From contig JAJCXK010000028.1 in the NCBI GenBank assembly GCA_029263475.1, positions 1-41,513 on the forward strand: a DNA stretch of 41,513 bases, read 5' to 3'. Shown piece after piece: positions 34,051 through 41,513 of the stretch. Within the stretch, counting starts at the first letter, position 1; each line of letters starts with the position of its first letter. The notes under the pieces were generated by a model. It saw only the letters and a list, made by a program, of their open reading frames with translations. It had not been told where the DNA came from and ran no database searches. The position numbers and the translations under genes were made by a program. This DNA comes from Candidatus Nitrosopumilus sp. (GTDB lineage: Archaea; Thermoproteota; Nitrososphaeria; Nitrososphaerales; Nitrosopumilaceae).

Positions 34051-34845
34051 CTAATTCCCATGAAAACTCAAGAGATAAAGATTGTCATTGAATTGAATGT
34101 ATGTATTTTGCGTGTAATCATAGTCATGCGGATCTATTATTTTCATTGATACTGCCCAGTTGTAATACTTGAAATATTCTGATTCTGTTACTCCTTTTCT
34201 TTCTTGTATGTCTTCAGAGTATTTCCCAATTTCTCCAAGTGCATCTTGCAATTTTGGAACAGAGTTTACATCATCAGATGTTATATGAGCTTTGATGAAA
34301 TCCTTGGTCCAGTAATTTTCAGTTGTGGTTCTTATCTCAAATCTTATCTTGTCAAAATCTTCTATTGCATACAAATTTCGTATGTTGTATAATTGGTCAT
34401 CAATGAAGAAAAATTCAGTCTCAAACTTGTAATAGTATGTGCCGTCTTCTTCAATATCATTGATTCTGATATAGTCAGAATCTTGACTGCCTTCTTGTAA
34501 TGCAAGTTTTTCAGCCAATAATTCTATTATGGGTTTTAGCTCATCAAAAGTCAGGTAGATATATCCTGTAGTATTTTTTGGAGGTTCTTTTAATTCAGTG
34601 AGGGCAATCAGTTCCAAGATAATTGGATATTTTGATAGATCCTGCCGAGTTACTGTAATAACATTTATCTCATCAGGCAAATTTGTACCGAGAAATCTAG
34701 GTTCTATTCTTTGCTCATATTCTGAAAAGGTTGTAATTGAAATGTTTGAACGGTATACTTCACCTATTGACATTGCAACAACTGCACCAAAATAAATAAC
34801 AAAAAAAGCGATTGCAACAATAATCAAACAATTTCTTAATCTCAT
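34051..34845 (-). CDS. Single-TM anchored protein of the right array
   Basis: 264 aa from ATG 34845 (MRLRNCLIIVAIAFF), preferred to GTG 34857 because the MxxRxxLII leader matches its neighbours and the gene then follows the preceding stop closely. After the membrane segment comes a mixed domain with acidic helices (LKPIIELLAEKLALQEGSQ) and beta strands (YYYKFETEFFFID). No family recognised. It is the last gene of the right array, in transcription order. Confidence 0.6.
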   Translation of the reverse strand: MRLRNCLIIVAIAFFVIYFGAVVAMSIGEVYRSNISITTFSEYEQRIEPRFLGTNLPDEINVITVTRQDLSKYPIILELIALTELKEPPKNTTGYIYLTFDELKPIIELLAEKLALQEGSQDSDYIRINDIEEDGTYYYKFETEFFFIDDQLYNIRNLYAIEDFDKIRFEIRTTTENYWTKDFIKAHITSDDVNSVPKLQDALGEIGKYSEDIQERKGVTESEYFKYYNWAVSMKIIDPHDYDYTQNTYIQFNDNLYLLSFHGN

Positions 34846-34849
34846 ATTG

Positions 34850-35560
34850 TCAAGCACCCATCTGAGGCCAAATGCCGATAAACATCATGATTAGAAACCA
34901 TGCCATCACCAGTGAACCAAATAGGGTCACTACAATCCTTGTTGATTTTTTGTATCTTGGTGTTTTTGCAAGTACAATAAAGATGGCAGCACCTGAAACA
35001 AAAAACGGCCATAAAAACAAGCTGAACATTAGTAGTGCCTGGTAAAAGGGAGACGTATTGACATAGTGTGATGATTCTGTTTTGATGATTTCACAGACGC
35101 CATTAACATATTTTGCTTCTTTACCGCAATCAGGCATGCAAACGCCATCTACTGATGTGAAATTAGAACCACATGTATCTTCATATGACATTGATTCACG
35201 AGTCTTAAAATTTGGATCTAGTTTTACAGTATGTGCATCATATGGTAAATGACTTTGAATTTCATTTGTAGACAAATAATATTGGTAGACATTATGATTT
35301 TCTAATTTCTTAACCCATTTTTCCACTATTCCCTGCTCAATTGCTTGATGCAGTTGAATCCTTTTTGATTCCATCCATTCTGCACCCTTATGTTCATGGT
35401 ATGGAGCCCATGCCTTATTGAATTCCATGTGACTCACGGGACCCGTATCAAAACAAGGGGCATCAGGCCAGTCATCATTGTAGATACATTGTGAGAATCC
35501 TTGTGGTAAAATCAAAGGCAGTACAGTCATTATGGCAATTATCAAAAGTCTAGTCTTCAT
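34850..35560 (-). CDS. Exported WPxxPCxDxG / GxEWMExK domain protein with two TM segments
   Basis: 236 aa. Signal peptide MKTRLLIIAIMTVLPLILPQGFSQ. The mature N-terminus reads CIYNDDWPDAPCFDTGP, then HKGAEWMESKRIQLH, the signature shared with 35564 and 38356 and, in short form, 40206. A Cys-rich stretch (CGSNFTSVDGVCMPDCG ... VNGVC) and two membrane segments (about 168-195 and 208-230) follow. Probably a surface protein. Function unknown. Confidence 0.7.
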   Translation of the reverse strand: MKTRLLIIAIMTVLPLILPQGFSQCIYNDDWPDAPCFDTGPVSHMEFNKAWAPYHEHKGAEWMESKRIQLHQAIEQGIVEKWVKKLENHNVYQYYLSTNEIQSHLPYDAHTVKLDPNFKTRESMSYEDTCGSNFTSVDGVCMPDCGKEAKYVNGVCEIIKTESSHYVNTSPFYQALLMFSLFLWPFFVSGAAIFIVLAKTPRYKKSTRIVVTLFGSLVMAWFLIMMFIGIWPQMGA

Positions 35561-35563
35561 TTT

Positions 35564-36496
35564 CTAATCAAACCTAGATATGATGAACATGGCCCACGAG
35601 ATAACCATACTTAATGAAGTCAGTAAAGTCATTGTGATTGAAAATCGTTGCATTACACCATGCAAAATAACTGGAATGCCTGCCAATGCAATTGGAATTC
35701 CAAGAAAGATTGACATGGTATGTAAAAGTAATGGTGAAAATTTTTCTTCGCCTATTTGATTAATCTGACTTTGTGTGAGTTCAAAAAGGCCAATAGAATA
35801 CAAAGTCACACCTACAAAAACCAAGGCAAATCCAATTGTTGCGGATCTTTTTCTTTTTGGATGCAAAAGTATCGTCTTAAAACTTAAGAATGCACAGATT
35901 ATGGCACCTACAATAATGAATGTACTAATTATCATGATGGCACCTGGACTGACATAATACGGCGTGATAACAGGTTCAAATTCATCATTTGCAGCATACC
36001 AACCCCACCCTACATCAGGGGCTTGTCCGTTTAGAAAATAATAGAGATATGCGTTGATGTTCTCAAAAGGTAATTCACGTTGTGTGTGGCCTAACCATAC
36101 AGATAATTTGTAATATCCTTCTATCGGTGAACCTTTTGATATGACTGAATCCATCTCAGTCTTTTTCATTTCCATCCATTGAACACCTTTGTACTGACAG
36201 TATTCATCATACAGATTTTTTAGTTGGGTTCTTGTGTAATTTTCACGTATGTCACATCGATTAGATGCATCAGGCCAATCAGTATTTTCAGGACATATTT
36301 TTTCATATTGGATGACCTGACTCTCTTTCAAGATTTCAGTTTCATTTGTCAAAGTAACCGTCATGGGTCTTTGTGAATTGCTTTCATCAGCATTATCCAT
36401 GTCAGAATCAATGTTTTCATTTAATCCATAAATTATACTAATGTTGCTTGATGCAAAAATAAAAAATGTTACTATTATCAAAAGCCCATTCTTCAT
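35564..36496 (-). CDS. Exported WPxxPC-like domain protein with four TM segments
   Basis: 310 aa. Signal peptide (MKNGLLIIVTFFIFASSN), an extended acidic linker, then CPENTDWPDASNRCD and YKGVQWMEMKKTEMD, the shared signature. The C-terminal half has about four membrane segments (183-205, 220-238, 255-276, 284-305). It is 3 bp from the next gene. Same architecture class as its neighbour with more membrane helices. Confidence 0.7.
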   Translation of the reverse strand: MKNGLLIIVTFFIFASSNISIIYGLNENIDSDMDNADESNSQRPMTVTLTNETEILKESQVIQYEKICPENTDWPDASNRCDIRENYTRTQLKNLYDEYCQYKGVQWMEMKKTEMDSVISKGSPIEGYYKLSVWLGHTQRELPFENINAYLYYFLNGQAPDVGWGWYAANDEFEPVITPYYVSPGAIMIISTFIIVGAIICAFLSFKTILLHPKRKRSATIGFALVFVGVTLYSIGLFELTQSQINQIGEEKFSPLLLHTMSIFLGIPIALAGIPVILHGVMQRFSITMTLLTSLSMVISWAMFIISRFD

Positions 36497-36504
36497 GTCA
36501 ATCC

Positions 36505-36954
36505 CTAACGTAACGGAAAGTTGTTTTCCTCGCCATCATTGCACAGTAAAGTTATGCTGTGATTATTGAGTGTGGCAACAGTGCATGTTTTTTGATGAAG
36601 TCCCTTAGATATTCCGCCCCATGCATCCTGCGAAGTGTCAATGGCAAAATGAATGGTGCAAGGTTCAGACAATATGACATGGACGTAATAAAATACTGGA
36701 TCCCCTTCAAAAGTAGATCTCATCTGTTTTATTTTTGCAGATTTGCATTCGTCAAATGCGTTGATGAAGCATTCTCCATCTGGTTCTCCATTATCACTGT
36801 TGCAAGTAGTCTCTAGTAGCTCATAATTTTTAATAGAATTGGACTTAACCATCTCGTGAATTATACGATTAACATGACTGTCCAAAATTTCAAGTAGGAA
36901 TATGCCGATAAAAGAAACGGCAATTATTACAATTATTTTATACTTGGTTTTCAT
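36505..36954 (-). CDS. Membrane-anchored Cys-rich small protein
   Basis: 149 aa. MKTKYKIIVIIAVSFIGIFLL forms the anchor. The external part holds Cys at TCNSDNGEPDGECFINAFDEC, EPCTIHF, KTCTVAT and LLCNDGE, enough for several disulfides. Its start overlaps the previous gene by 17 bp. No family recognised. Confidence 0.65.
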   Translation of the reverse strand: MKTKYKIIVIIAVSFIGIFLLEILDSHVNRIIHEMVKSNSIKNYELLETTCNSDNGEPDGECFINAFDECKSAKIKQMRSTFEGDPVFYYVHVILSEPCTIHFAIDTSQDAWGGISKGLHQKTCTVATLNNHSITLLCNDGEENNFPLR

Positions 36955-37456
36955 TTTCTATTTCCTGAAAATAAGATGAAAAATCCTTACGTAAACTAGA
37001 GTATAACGCAAATCCGCCAGGTATTGTAACAAAACTCCAGAGTACAAAACCAAATGGGAAGAAAATCATGCTGTTGAAAAGTGCAGGAATTATTGTAAGG
37101 CCTATGAATACTGGTACCATCACTCTAACAAATTTCTTTTTCTTGATTATGCCATAAATCAAATAAACACTGAAAAATCCTAACGTAAGCAAAAGATGCC
37201 ATACATCGTATACAAAATACACAGTAGGTGGAGGCTCAAGTGACATCACGTTAGGAATGAATGAAAAAAACATCGCACCAAACCACAGTAAAAGGTTATC
37301 AAAATATCTAACATTGAAAACATTTGTAGTTTGTAAAGTATAGTAGATGGTAGACAATATTGCTCCTACAGTGTAAAAACCAAGCCATGCAATGGATGGC
37401 AGAATAGTTTTATTCATTTTCATAATCTCTTTAGGGTTTTTGTTTCTAGTCTTCAT
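36938..37456 (-). CDS. Four-TM membrane protein
   Basis: 172 aa. The ATG overlaps the preceding stop as ATGA and gives MKTRNKNPKEIMKMNK; an internal ATG (MNKTILPS) is a possible true start, as the MKTR stretch precedes no signal peptide here. Membrane segments at about 20-40, 53-70, 85-105 and 115-155. Similar topology to the protein at 2385-2867. Function unknown. Confidence 0.65.
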   Translation of the reverse strand: MKTRNKNPKEIMKMNKTILPSIAWLGFYTVGAILSTIYYTLQTTNVFNVRYFDNLLLWFGAMFFSFIPNVMSLEPPPTVYFVYDVWHLLLTLGFFSVYLIYGIIKKKKFVRVMVPVFIGLTIIPALFNSMIFFPFGFVLWSFVTIPGGFALYSSLRKDFSSYFQEIENENQV

Positions 37457-38355
37457 TTTCCAAAAATCCCTGAAATCAAGTTATCCAAGTACGCAAAAAT
37501 GCCAAAAAATGGAACATCATTTCCTGATAGATCTTCAATTATTATTTTCTGGCAAACACCATCTATCAGTATCATTTCAGGACTTTCACACAATGCTTTG
37601 ACTTGTTGTGTAGATTCAGCAAAATTAATCTCGAAACTATCAAACCCAAGAAGAACCACCAATTCCTGAAATATTTCCTCTTGTTCAGCAGGGTCTGTAA
37701 TCTCAGGATTGATGTTTATGTACAGATTGTTGTGGGCAAGGCCTCCACCGTGAACAACATCATTGAATTGGTAATTGCCAATTGGAATGTCTTCACGTAC
37801 AGCCTTTTGCAATTTACTTAGACCGTTAGAAACATACGGATATGCGTCGTTTTCTGGAGGGGGAATTTGTACAGTCCTTTCGTCATCACACCAATTATGT
37901 CTATTAGATTCAGTGTCTGGGCATTTCAGAATATGTGGAACCTTAGGTTCTCTCATGGCCGATAACAATACGTCTGGAATCACTTCATAATATCCCATAA
38001 TTTCTAAAGGTTTAGTAGAACATCTGTCCGTTGAGAGAAACTCTTTCTCATAAATCGCAACAACATATGTCGTGCCGATCTTATAGTCTACAGAGCAATC
38101 AGATCGAGAAATACTTGTAGTCACCTGTTTTTCTGCTAATTCACCTTTTGCTATTGAATGAACATTAAATGTAACAAATACTGTGAGATGTTCTCCATTT
38201 ACAACCATGTCATTTACTGTTCCGATGAAAACAAGTTCTGAATCATCAACAATAGGAGTATAATCTTTAGTTCCAAAACATTCACAAGCATAGCTTTGTG
38301 TAATAATTAGGGGAAATAGCAATAATGTAAAAATTATCAAAAGTCTAGTTCTCAT
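37453..38355 (-). CDS. Secreted NTR/TIMP-like CxC protein
   Basis: 300 aa. Signal peptide MRTRLLIIFTLLLFPLIITQSYA, then CECFG and a predicted beta-barrel domain (SELVFIGTVNDMV ... VFVTFNVHSIAKGELAEKQVTT ... SDCSVDYKIGTTYVVAIYEK ... DRCSTKPLEIMGYYEV) ending near residue 125. It is the intact relative of the broken gene at 136-639. A C-terminal region with a VKALCESPEMILIDGVCQKIII module follows. The fold class is known to inhibit or bind partners extracellularly in eukaryotes. Role in archaea unknown. Confidence 0.75.
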   Translation of the reverse strand: MRTRLLIIFTLLLFPLIITQSYACECFGTKDYTPIVDDSELVFIGTVNDMVVNGEHLTVFVTFNVHSIAKGELAEKQVTTSISRSDCSVDYKIGTTYVVAIYEKEFLSTDRCSTKPLEIMGYYEVIPDVLLSAMREPKVPHILKCPDTESNRHNWCDDERTVQIPPPENDAYPYVSNGLSKLQKAVREDIPIGNYQFNDVVHGGGLAHNNLYININPEITDPAEQEEIFQELVVLLGFDSFEINFAESTQQVKALCESPEMILIDGVCQKIIIEDLSGNDVPFFGIFAYLDNLISGIFGK

Positions 38356-40209
38356 TTAATCAATCACCACCAGGCCAATCCTGTATACCTTGTCTCTAAA
38401 CTCAAAATAATGACTAAACCCAACGGCGTCACCGTATACCTTATCGTATTCTTCTTTATGCCAATCATAGATTTCACGGTTGATTGAGCCGCCATAATCT
38501 TTCTGGATATTTTTACTAAACAAGTTCTCGTTGTTTTCTGAAACTTCATAGCCCTCAAATAGCCACAGTTCTTTGAGCATTTCAAACAGGATTGGATGCA
38601 TGCTGTTTTCTGTAATGGTTACTGGTGGCAGGGGAATACTTTGTGATCCTCTACGATTTTCCCATTCTTTGTATTCATCCCAGCTTGAAAGATTAATCTC
38701 AATTTGGCTGTAATCTGTATGATGTCTTACCTGTAGTATATCATCAGGTAACAAAGAATCAATGTTGGGTAATTCGGGATAGTCTGAATGTTTTTTCCCT
38801 AACTCGGATCCAGAATTAATTCCAGACGAACCTGTTATGCATAGACTTCTTTGCTCACTGAACCTTCCGTTCGGACAGGGATGATCCCATCCCCGCTCAA
38901 TCAGTTTTTCTTTTGTTTCAGGTGTTACGCATACGGGGGAGCCGTTATGTTTTGTAACTACAGCTAATGATCCTCTGCATTGTATTTCATCAATTGGAAT
39001 TCCTGACTTGAATTGTTTTAGGGGTGAAAGAAATTCATAAGAAGAAGAGTCACCAACACCACCAATATTATCAATACATTTGTTTCCAGAGACAAACTCT
39101 ACTGTCTCTTTAAACTCTGCAAATCTATTTTCTACATCTATCTTATCCAAGGCAAGGTAAAACAATCTGGAGTACATGTCATGGTGATATGTGCATCCGC
39201 CAGTAATTTTGTCTCCTATGTATATTCGTTTTTCGCCAAAATGTACTGGAAAGTCAGTTACAGCGTACTCAGAATTCATTGTGTTATCCAACAATACATT
39301 GACAGTATCCTGGTCAACAATCTAAATTCCGTTTACAAAATTGTACGCATCAGGTGCCCTGAAAACAAGATATTTTACATTTGGATTTAATGTGTACTTT
39401 TCAATTGGTGCTCCAAACTCAAAGTTATAATCAAATGGAATTACCGTTACTTTGGTTCTGACACTAGGATCAGTATGATCATAAAAATCATATTGACCGG
39501 TTTTGTCAATTACCAGCCAGGATAGATCAGTGAAAGGTACCTGAATTGGCGCAAACATTACGCTATTACTTGCTATTGAGGAGACGTAACCATAATTTCT
39601 CCAGCCTATTGTATTGTTTATTCCCAAAGACAATGTAACTTCTGATGGTTTGAATATTGTTTGCAGGTCCAGTTTGGTTTGAGTGGATGATATCTCCGTC
39701 CATACGTGTGATTGTGCTACACATAGATGGTTTCCGGGTTGTTCTTGATGGCACAGATACTTTCCTTTTTTATGTAAATTTTCCAAACAATTGTCATCAC
39801 ATTGATATTGGGATGTCTGCGGGACATTGACTGGTTTTAGATCTATCTTGACTGGCGGTTTCCCGCCAAACAGATCATAGTACTGTGCAAAATTATAATG
39901 CATTACATTGTATTTGGATCCATCATCAATCCATTTCAGATATGGATCCTCCGATGATGAATTGTTTAGCAACTCCTCATACTCTATTGTTTTTTGTTCC
40001 ATCCATTCTGATCCCATAAAATAGTAAAAGTTTGCCCAGTCTTGTTTTTGTTCGTCTATTGATTCCCCTGCATCATGACATGGCGTATATGGCCAGTAAA
40101 AATACGGATAAGAGAACCCACATGATGCAAAAGCTCTGTCATTATCAGATGCAAAGTATGCCGATAAAAAAACAATTGCACACATCATTACTAATAATTT
40201 ATTTTTCAT
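38356..40209 (-). pseudogene. Secreted multi-domain protein (WPxxPC, cupredoxin-like, ERGW), interrupted by in-frame TAG
   Basis: The frame is open from ATG 40209 to 38356 except for TAG at 39322-39324. Part 1: signal peptide, FYWPYTPCHDAGES and MGSEWMEQKTIEYEE, then a cupredoxin-like domain (KPSEVTLSLGINNTIGW ... TKVTVIPF) without copper ligands. After RAPDAYNFVNGI comes the TAG, then IVDQDTVNVLLDN and a beta domain, SPLKQFKSGIPIDEIQC ... GSPVCVT ... KLIERGWDHP and a final domain. An ORF finder would report two genes, but the second half has no signal peptide and no ribosome site, so one nonsense-interrupted gene is more likely. Its start overlaps the previous gene as ATGA. Confidence 0.75.
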
Positions 40210-40436
40210 CTTCTTTTTCTCCAATACACGTATGAAACAATTCCCAGAACTAAAACGATTACAGTTAAGATTGGAACAAGAATTGAATATTTCACATAGA
40301 TGCCGTCGCTGAACGGACCGGTATCATTGCATGGCTCCCACCATTCCATTTTCTCTGCTGCACACATAGCTGAAGCATTGGGAATGATGAGAAGAGTTGA
40401 CAAAAATACAATAATTATCAAAAGTTTATTTTTCAT
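40206..40436 (-). CDS. Short exported WPxxPC-type single-TM protein
   Basis: 76 aa from ATG 40436 (MKNKLLIIIVFLSTLLIIPNASA), preferred over the in-frame ATG at 40451. The mature part is CAAEKMEWWEPCNDTGPFSDG, a minimal copy of the WPxxPCxDxG motif, followed by one membrane segment and KRR at the end. It is the first gene of the right array, about 80 bp from the start of phased array 2. Confidence 0.6.
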   Translation of the reverse strand: MKNKLLIIIVFLSTLLIIPNASAMCAAEKMEWWEPCNDTGPFSDGIYVKYSILVPILTVIVLVLGIVSYVYWRKRR

Positions 40437-40518
40437 CTTCTTTTTCTCCAAATCAAAAAGAAATATCTCATGTTCAGATTAACACAAAATATCAAGTTCA
40501 TAAGCACTTCTGATGTTT

Positions 40519-40692
40519 TGGACATGAACCAAAGTTTTAGACATTACTTGACATTTGTGGACTAAACTGGACACTCTCTGACATTATTGGACAAAATCTG
40601 ACAAAACAATTGGACAAAGCTTGACATTGTTGGACAATCTTGGACAAATCTGGACAATGTCCAAAAATGTCCACTAAAAAATAGATTGGACA
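40519..40692 (+). repeat. 10-bp phased TGGACA array (part of composite array 2)
   Basis: TGGACA/TTGACA/CTGACA/TAGACA units begin at 40538, 40548, 40558, 40568, 40578, 40588, 40598, then 40611, 40621, 40631, 40641 and 40651, exactly 10 bp apart within each run. Inverted TGTCCA follows at 40658 and 40668. Outlying copies at 40519 and 40687. The palindromic end (TGGACA-A-TGTCCA, then AAAATGTCCA) is the same as in array 1. Confidence 0.9.
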
Positions 40693-40767
40693 TGTTTAAT
40701 CTATCGATAAATTACCAGATTAGACTTATAGCGATCAGAATATTTTTCCTGCATCTTTCAGGTAGTC

Positions 40768-41087
40768 TCGGAAAACTCTCGGAAAAGTTTCGGAAAATCT
40801 GCTGAATTGATAACCGGAAAGATAAATTCTGTTACCGGAAAGATAAATTCTGTTACCGGAAAGATAACCGTTCTACCGAATTGATAACGAATTGACAGAA
40901 GTTCTCTCCGAATTGATAATTAGTTTCTCCGAATTGATACCGAATTGATAAATGGCATCTCCGAATTGATAATTTCGTTTACTGAAAAGATACCGAATTG
41001 ATAAGTTTCGAAACTAGGCTGATGTCGAATTGGTATCTTATTTCACCGAATTGACAATGTAAACTCTGAATTGATAACGAATTGACA
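40768..41087 (+). repeat. Helically phased CGGAAAA / CCGAATTGATA array (part of composite array 2)
   Basis: TCGGAAAA at 40768, 40779 and 40790, then 12-bp units at 40801, 40813, 40834, 40855, 40875, 40886, 40907, 40928, 40939, 40960, 40981, 40992, 41024, 41045, 41065 and 41076. Spacings are 10-12, 20-21 or 32 bp throughout. Units vary between CCGAATTGATA, CCGGAAAGATA and CTGAAAAGATA. The last unit is about 140 bp upstream of the TBP start. Confidence 0.9.
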
Positions 41088-41229
41088 GTATACTGCATGC
41101 AAATTCACAAGACAGACCAAATCACAGTTTGGTAGAACTCCTTATGAACTCGTAATTTTGAACTGACATGACATAAAATGGATTTACATATGCAAAATAA
41201 TATCTTGGGGAACAAAACGCTCTGAGGAC

Positions 41230-41513
41230 ATGGCCCAGACAAGACCAATAGTAAGCATCGAAAACGTCGTTGCCTCTGCAACAATAGACCAGGCACTTGA
41301 CCTTGATGACATTCAGAAAAAGTTTCCCCATACAGAATATCATCCAAAGCAATTTCCCGGACTTGTCTTCAGACTGCAAACGCCAAAGACTGCGACGTTG
41401 ATTTTCAGGACAGGCAAGATGGTCTGCAGCGGATCAAAGTCTGCAGACATGGCAAGAAAGGCAGTAGATGCGGTGGTTGAAAAGCTGCGGGCAGAAGACA
41501 TCAAGATAGAAAA
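41230..41513 (+). CDS. tbp: TATA-box binding protein, N-terminal part
   Basis: 94 codons are visible before the window ends. MAQTRPIVSIENVVASATID, PHTEYHPKQFPGLVFRLQTP and TATLIFRTGKMVCSGSKSAD form the first half of the archaeal TBP saddle (VNVVAS..ldq.lDL..i......vEY.PeqFPGLVyRl..Pk.a.LiF.sGKmVctGaks). A GAGGA ribosome site lies 4-8 nt before the ATG at 41230. TBP bends the TATA box and recruits TFB. Phased array 2 lies directly upstream, separated by about 140 bp with a TATA-like TTTACATATG near 41180. Confidence 0.95.
   Translation, partial: MAQTRPIVSIENVVASATIDQALDLDDIQKKFPHTEYHPKQFPGLVFRLQTPKTATLIFRTGKMVCSGSKSADMARKAVDAVVEKLRAEDIKIE

Noticed and set aside
40768..41087. CRISPR array.
   Set aside because: Units are 12 bp with 9-10 nt gaps and variable repeats; there are no 25-40 nt spacers and no cas genes.

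Overview
The window looks like a chromosomal accessory region of an ammonia-oxidising archaeon of the Nitrososphaerota (Thaumarchaeota), most likely a Nitrosopumilus-like lineage. The clues are AT-rich DNA, a TATA-binding protein gene at the right edge (41230 to the end), a Tat-exported Rieske protein, a NuoB subunit, thaumarchaeal small zinc-ribbon proteins, winged-helix and TetR regulators behind archaeal TATA boxes, and several secreted proteins carrying the Cys-containing PLKQFKSGI...ERGW module that I know from thaumarchaeal proteins. The species is inference; no rRNA or tRNA was found.

Layout. 1-4579 (+): a tightly packed array of small secreted or membrane proteins that overlap or nearly touch. 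4580-7600: mixed, partly broken genes. 7555-12677: five copies of a palindromic GKAACAwTGTTMC site lie in front of genes for an exported small domain, an Asn-rich repeat protein, a two-TM protein, a zinc-ribbon protein and a DsbA-like oxidoreductase; a winged-helix gene sits among them. 12969-15776 (-): a 935-aa CopC-CopD-beta-propeller fusion. 15848-16461: phased repeat array 1. 16759-17539: gene remnants, including a piece of a CDC48 N-domain. 17540-28029: three TetR genes, each divergent from an operon, with TetR-type palindromes just upstream of TATA boxes. The operons hold a serine hydrolase, an orphan nuoB, three FAD monooxygenases and two alpha/beta hydrolases. 28232-33922: secreted proteins, a beta-propeller, small zinc-ribbon and membrane proteins and the Rieske protein. 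34051-40436 (-): a second array of secreted/membrane proteins that resembles the first. 40519-41087: phased array 2, followed by the TBP gene.

The most unusual signals are non-coding. (1) Two ~600-bp composite arrays of short sites keep helical phase: TGGACA every 10 bp, then CCGAATTGATA-like units every 21 or 11 bp. One lies before the TBP gene, the other before a small membrane-protein gene. (2) A 96-nt nested hairpin element is present twice, at identical length, each time between convergent genes. (3) A palindromic operator is repeated over 5 kb. (4) Six otherwise good genes each carry one in-frame stop, using all three stop codons, and two or three more carry frameshifts. This means either an actively decaying island, sequence errors, or readthrough.

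The two secreted-protein arrays share near-identical gene starts (MKTRLLII-type signal peptides and GAAAATGAAGAC junctions) but mostly unrelated mature parts, which suggests a shuffled or duplicated envelope-protein repertoire.
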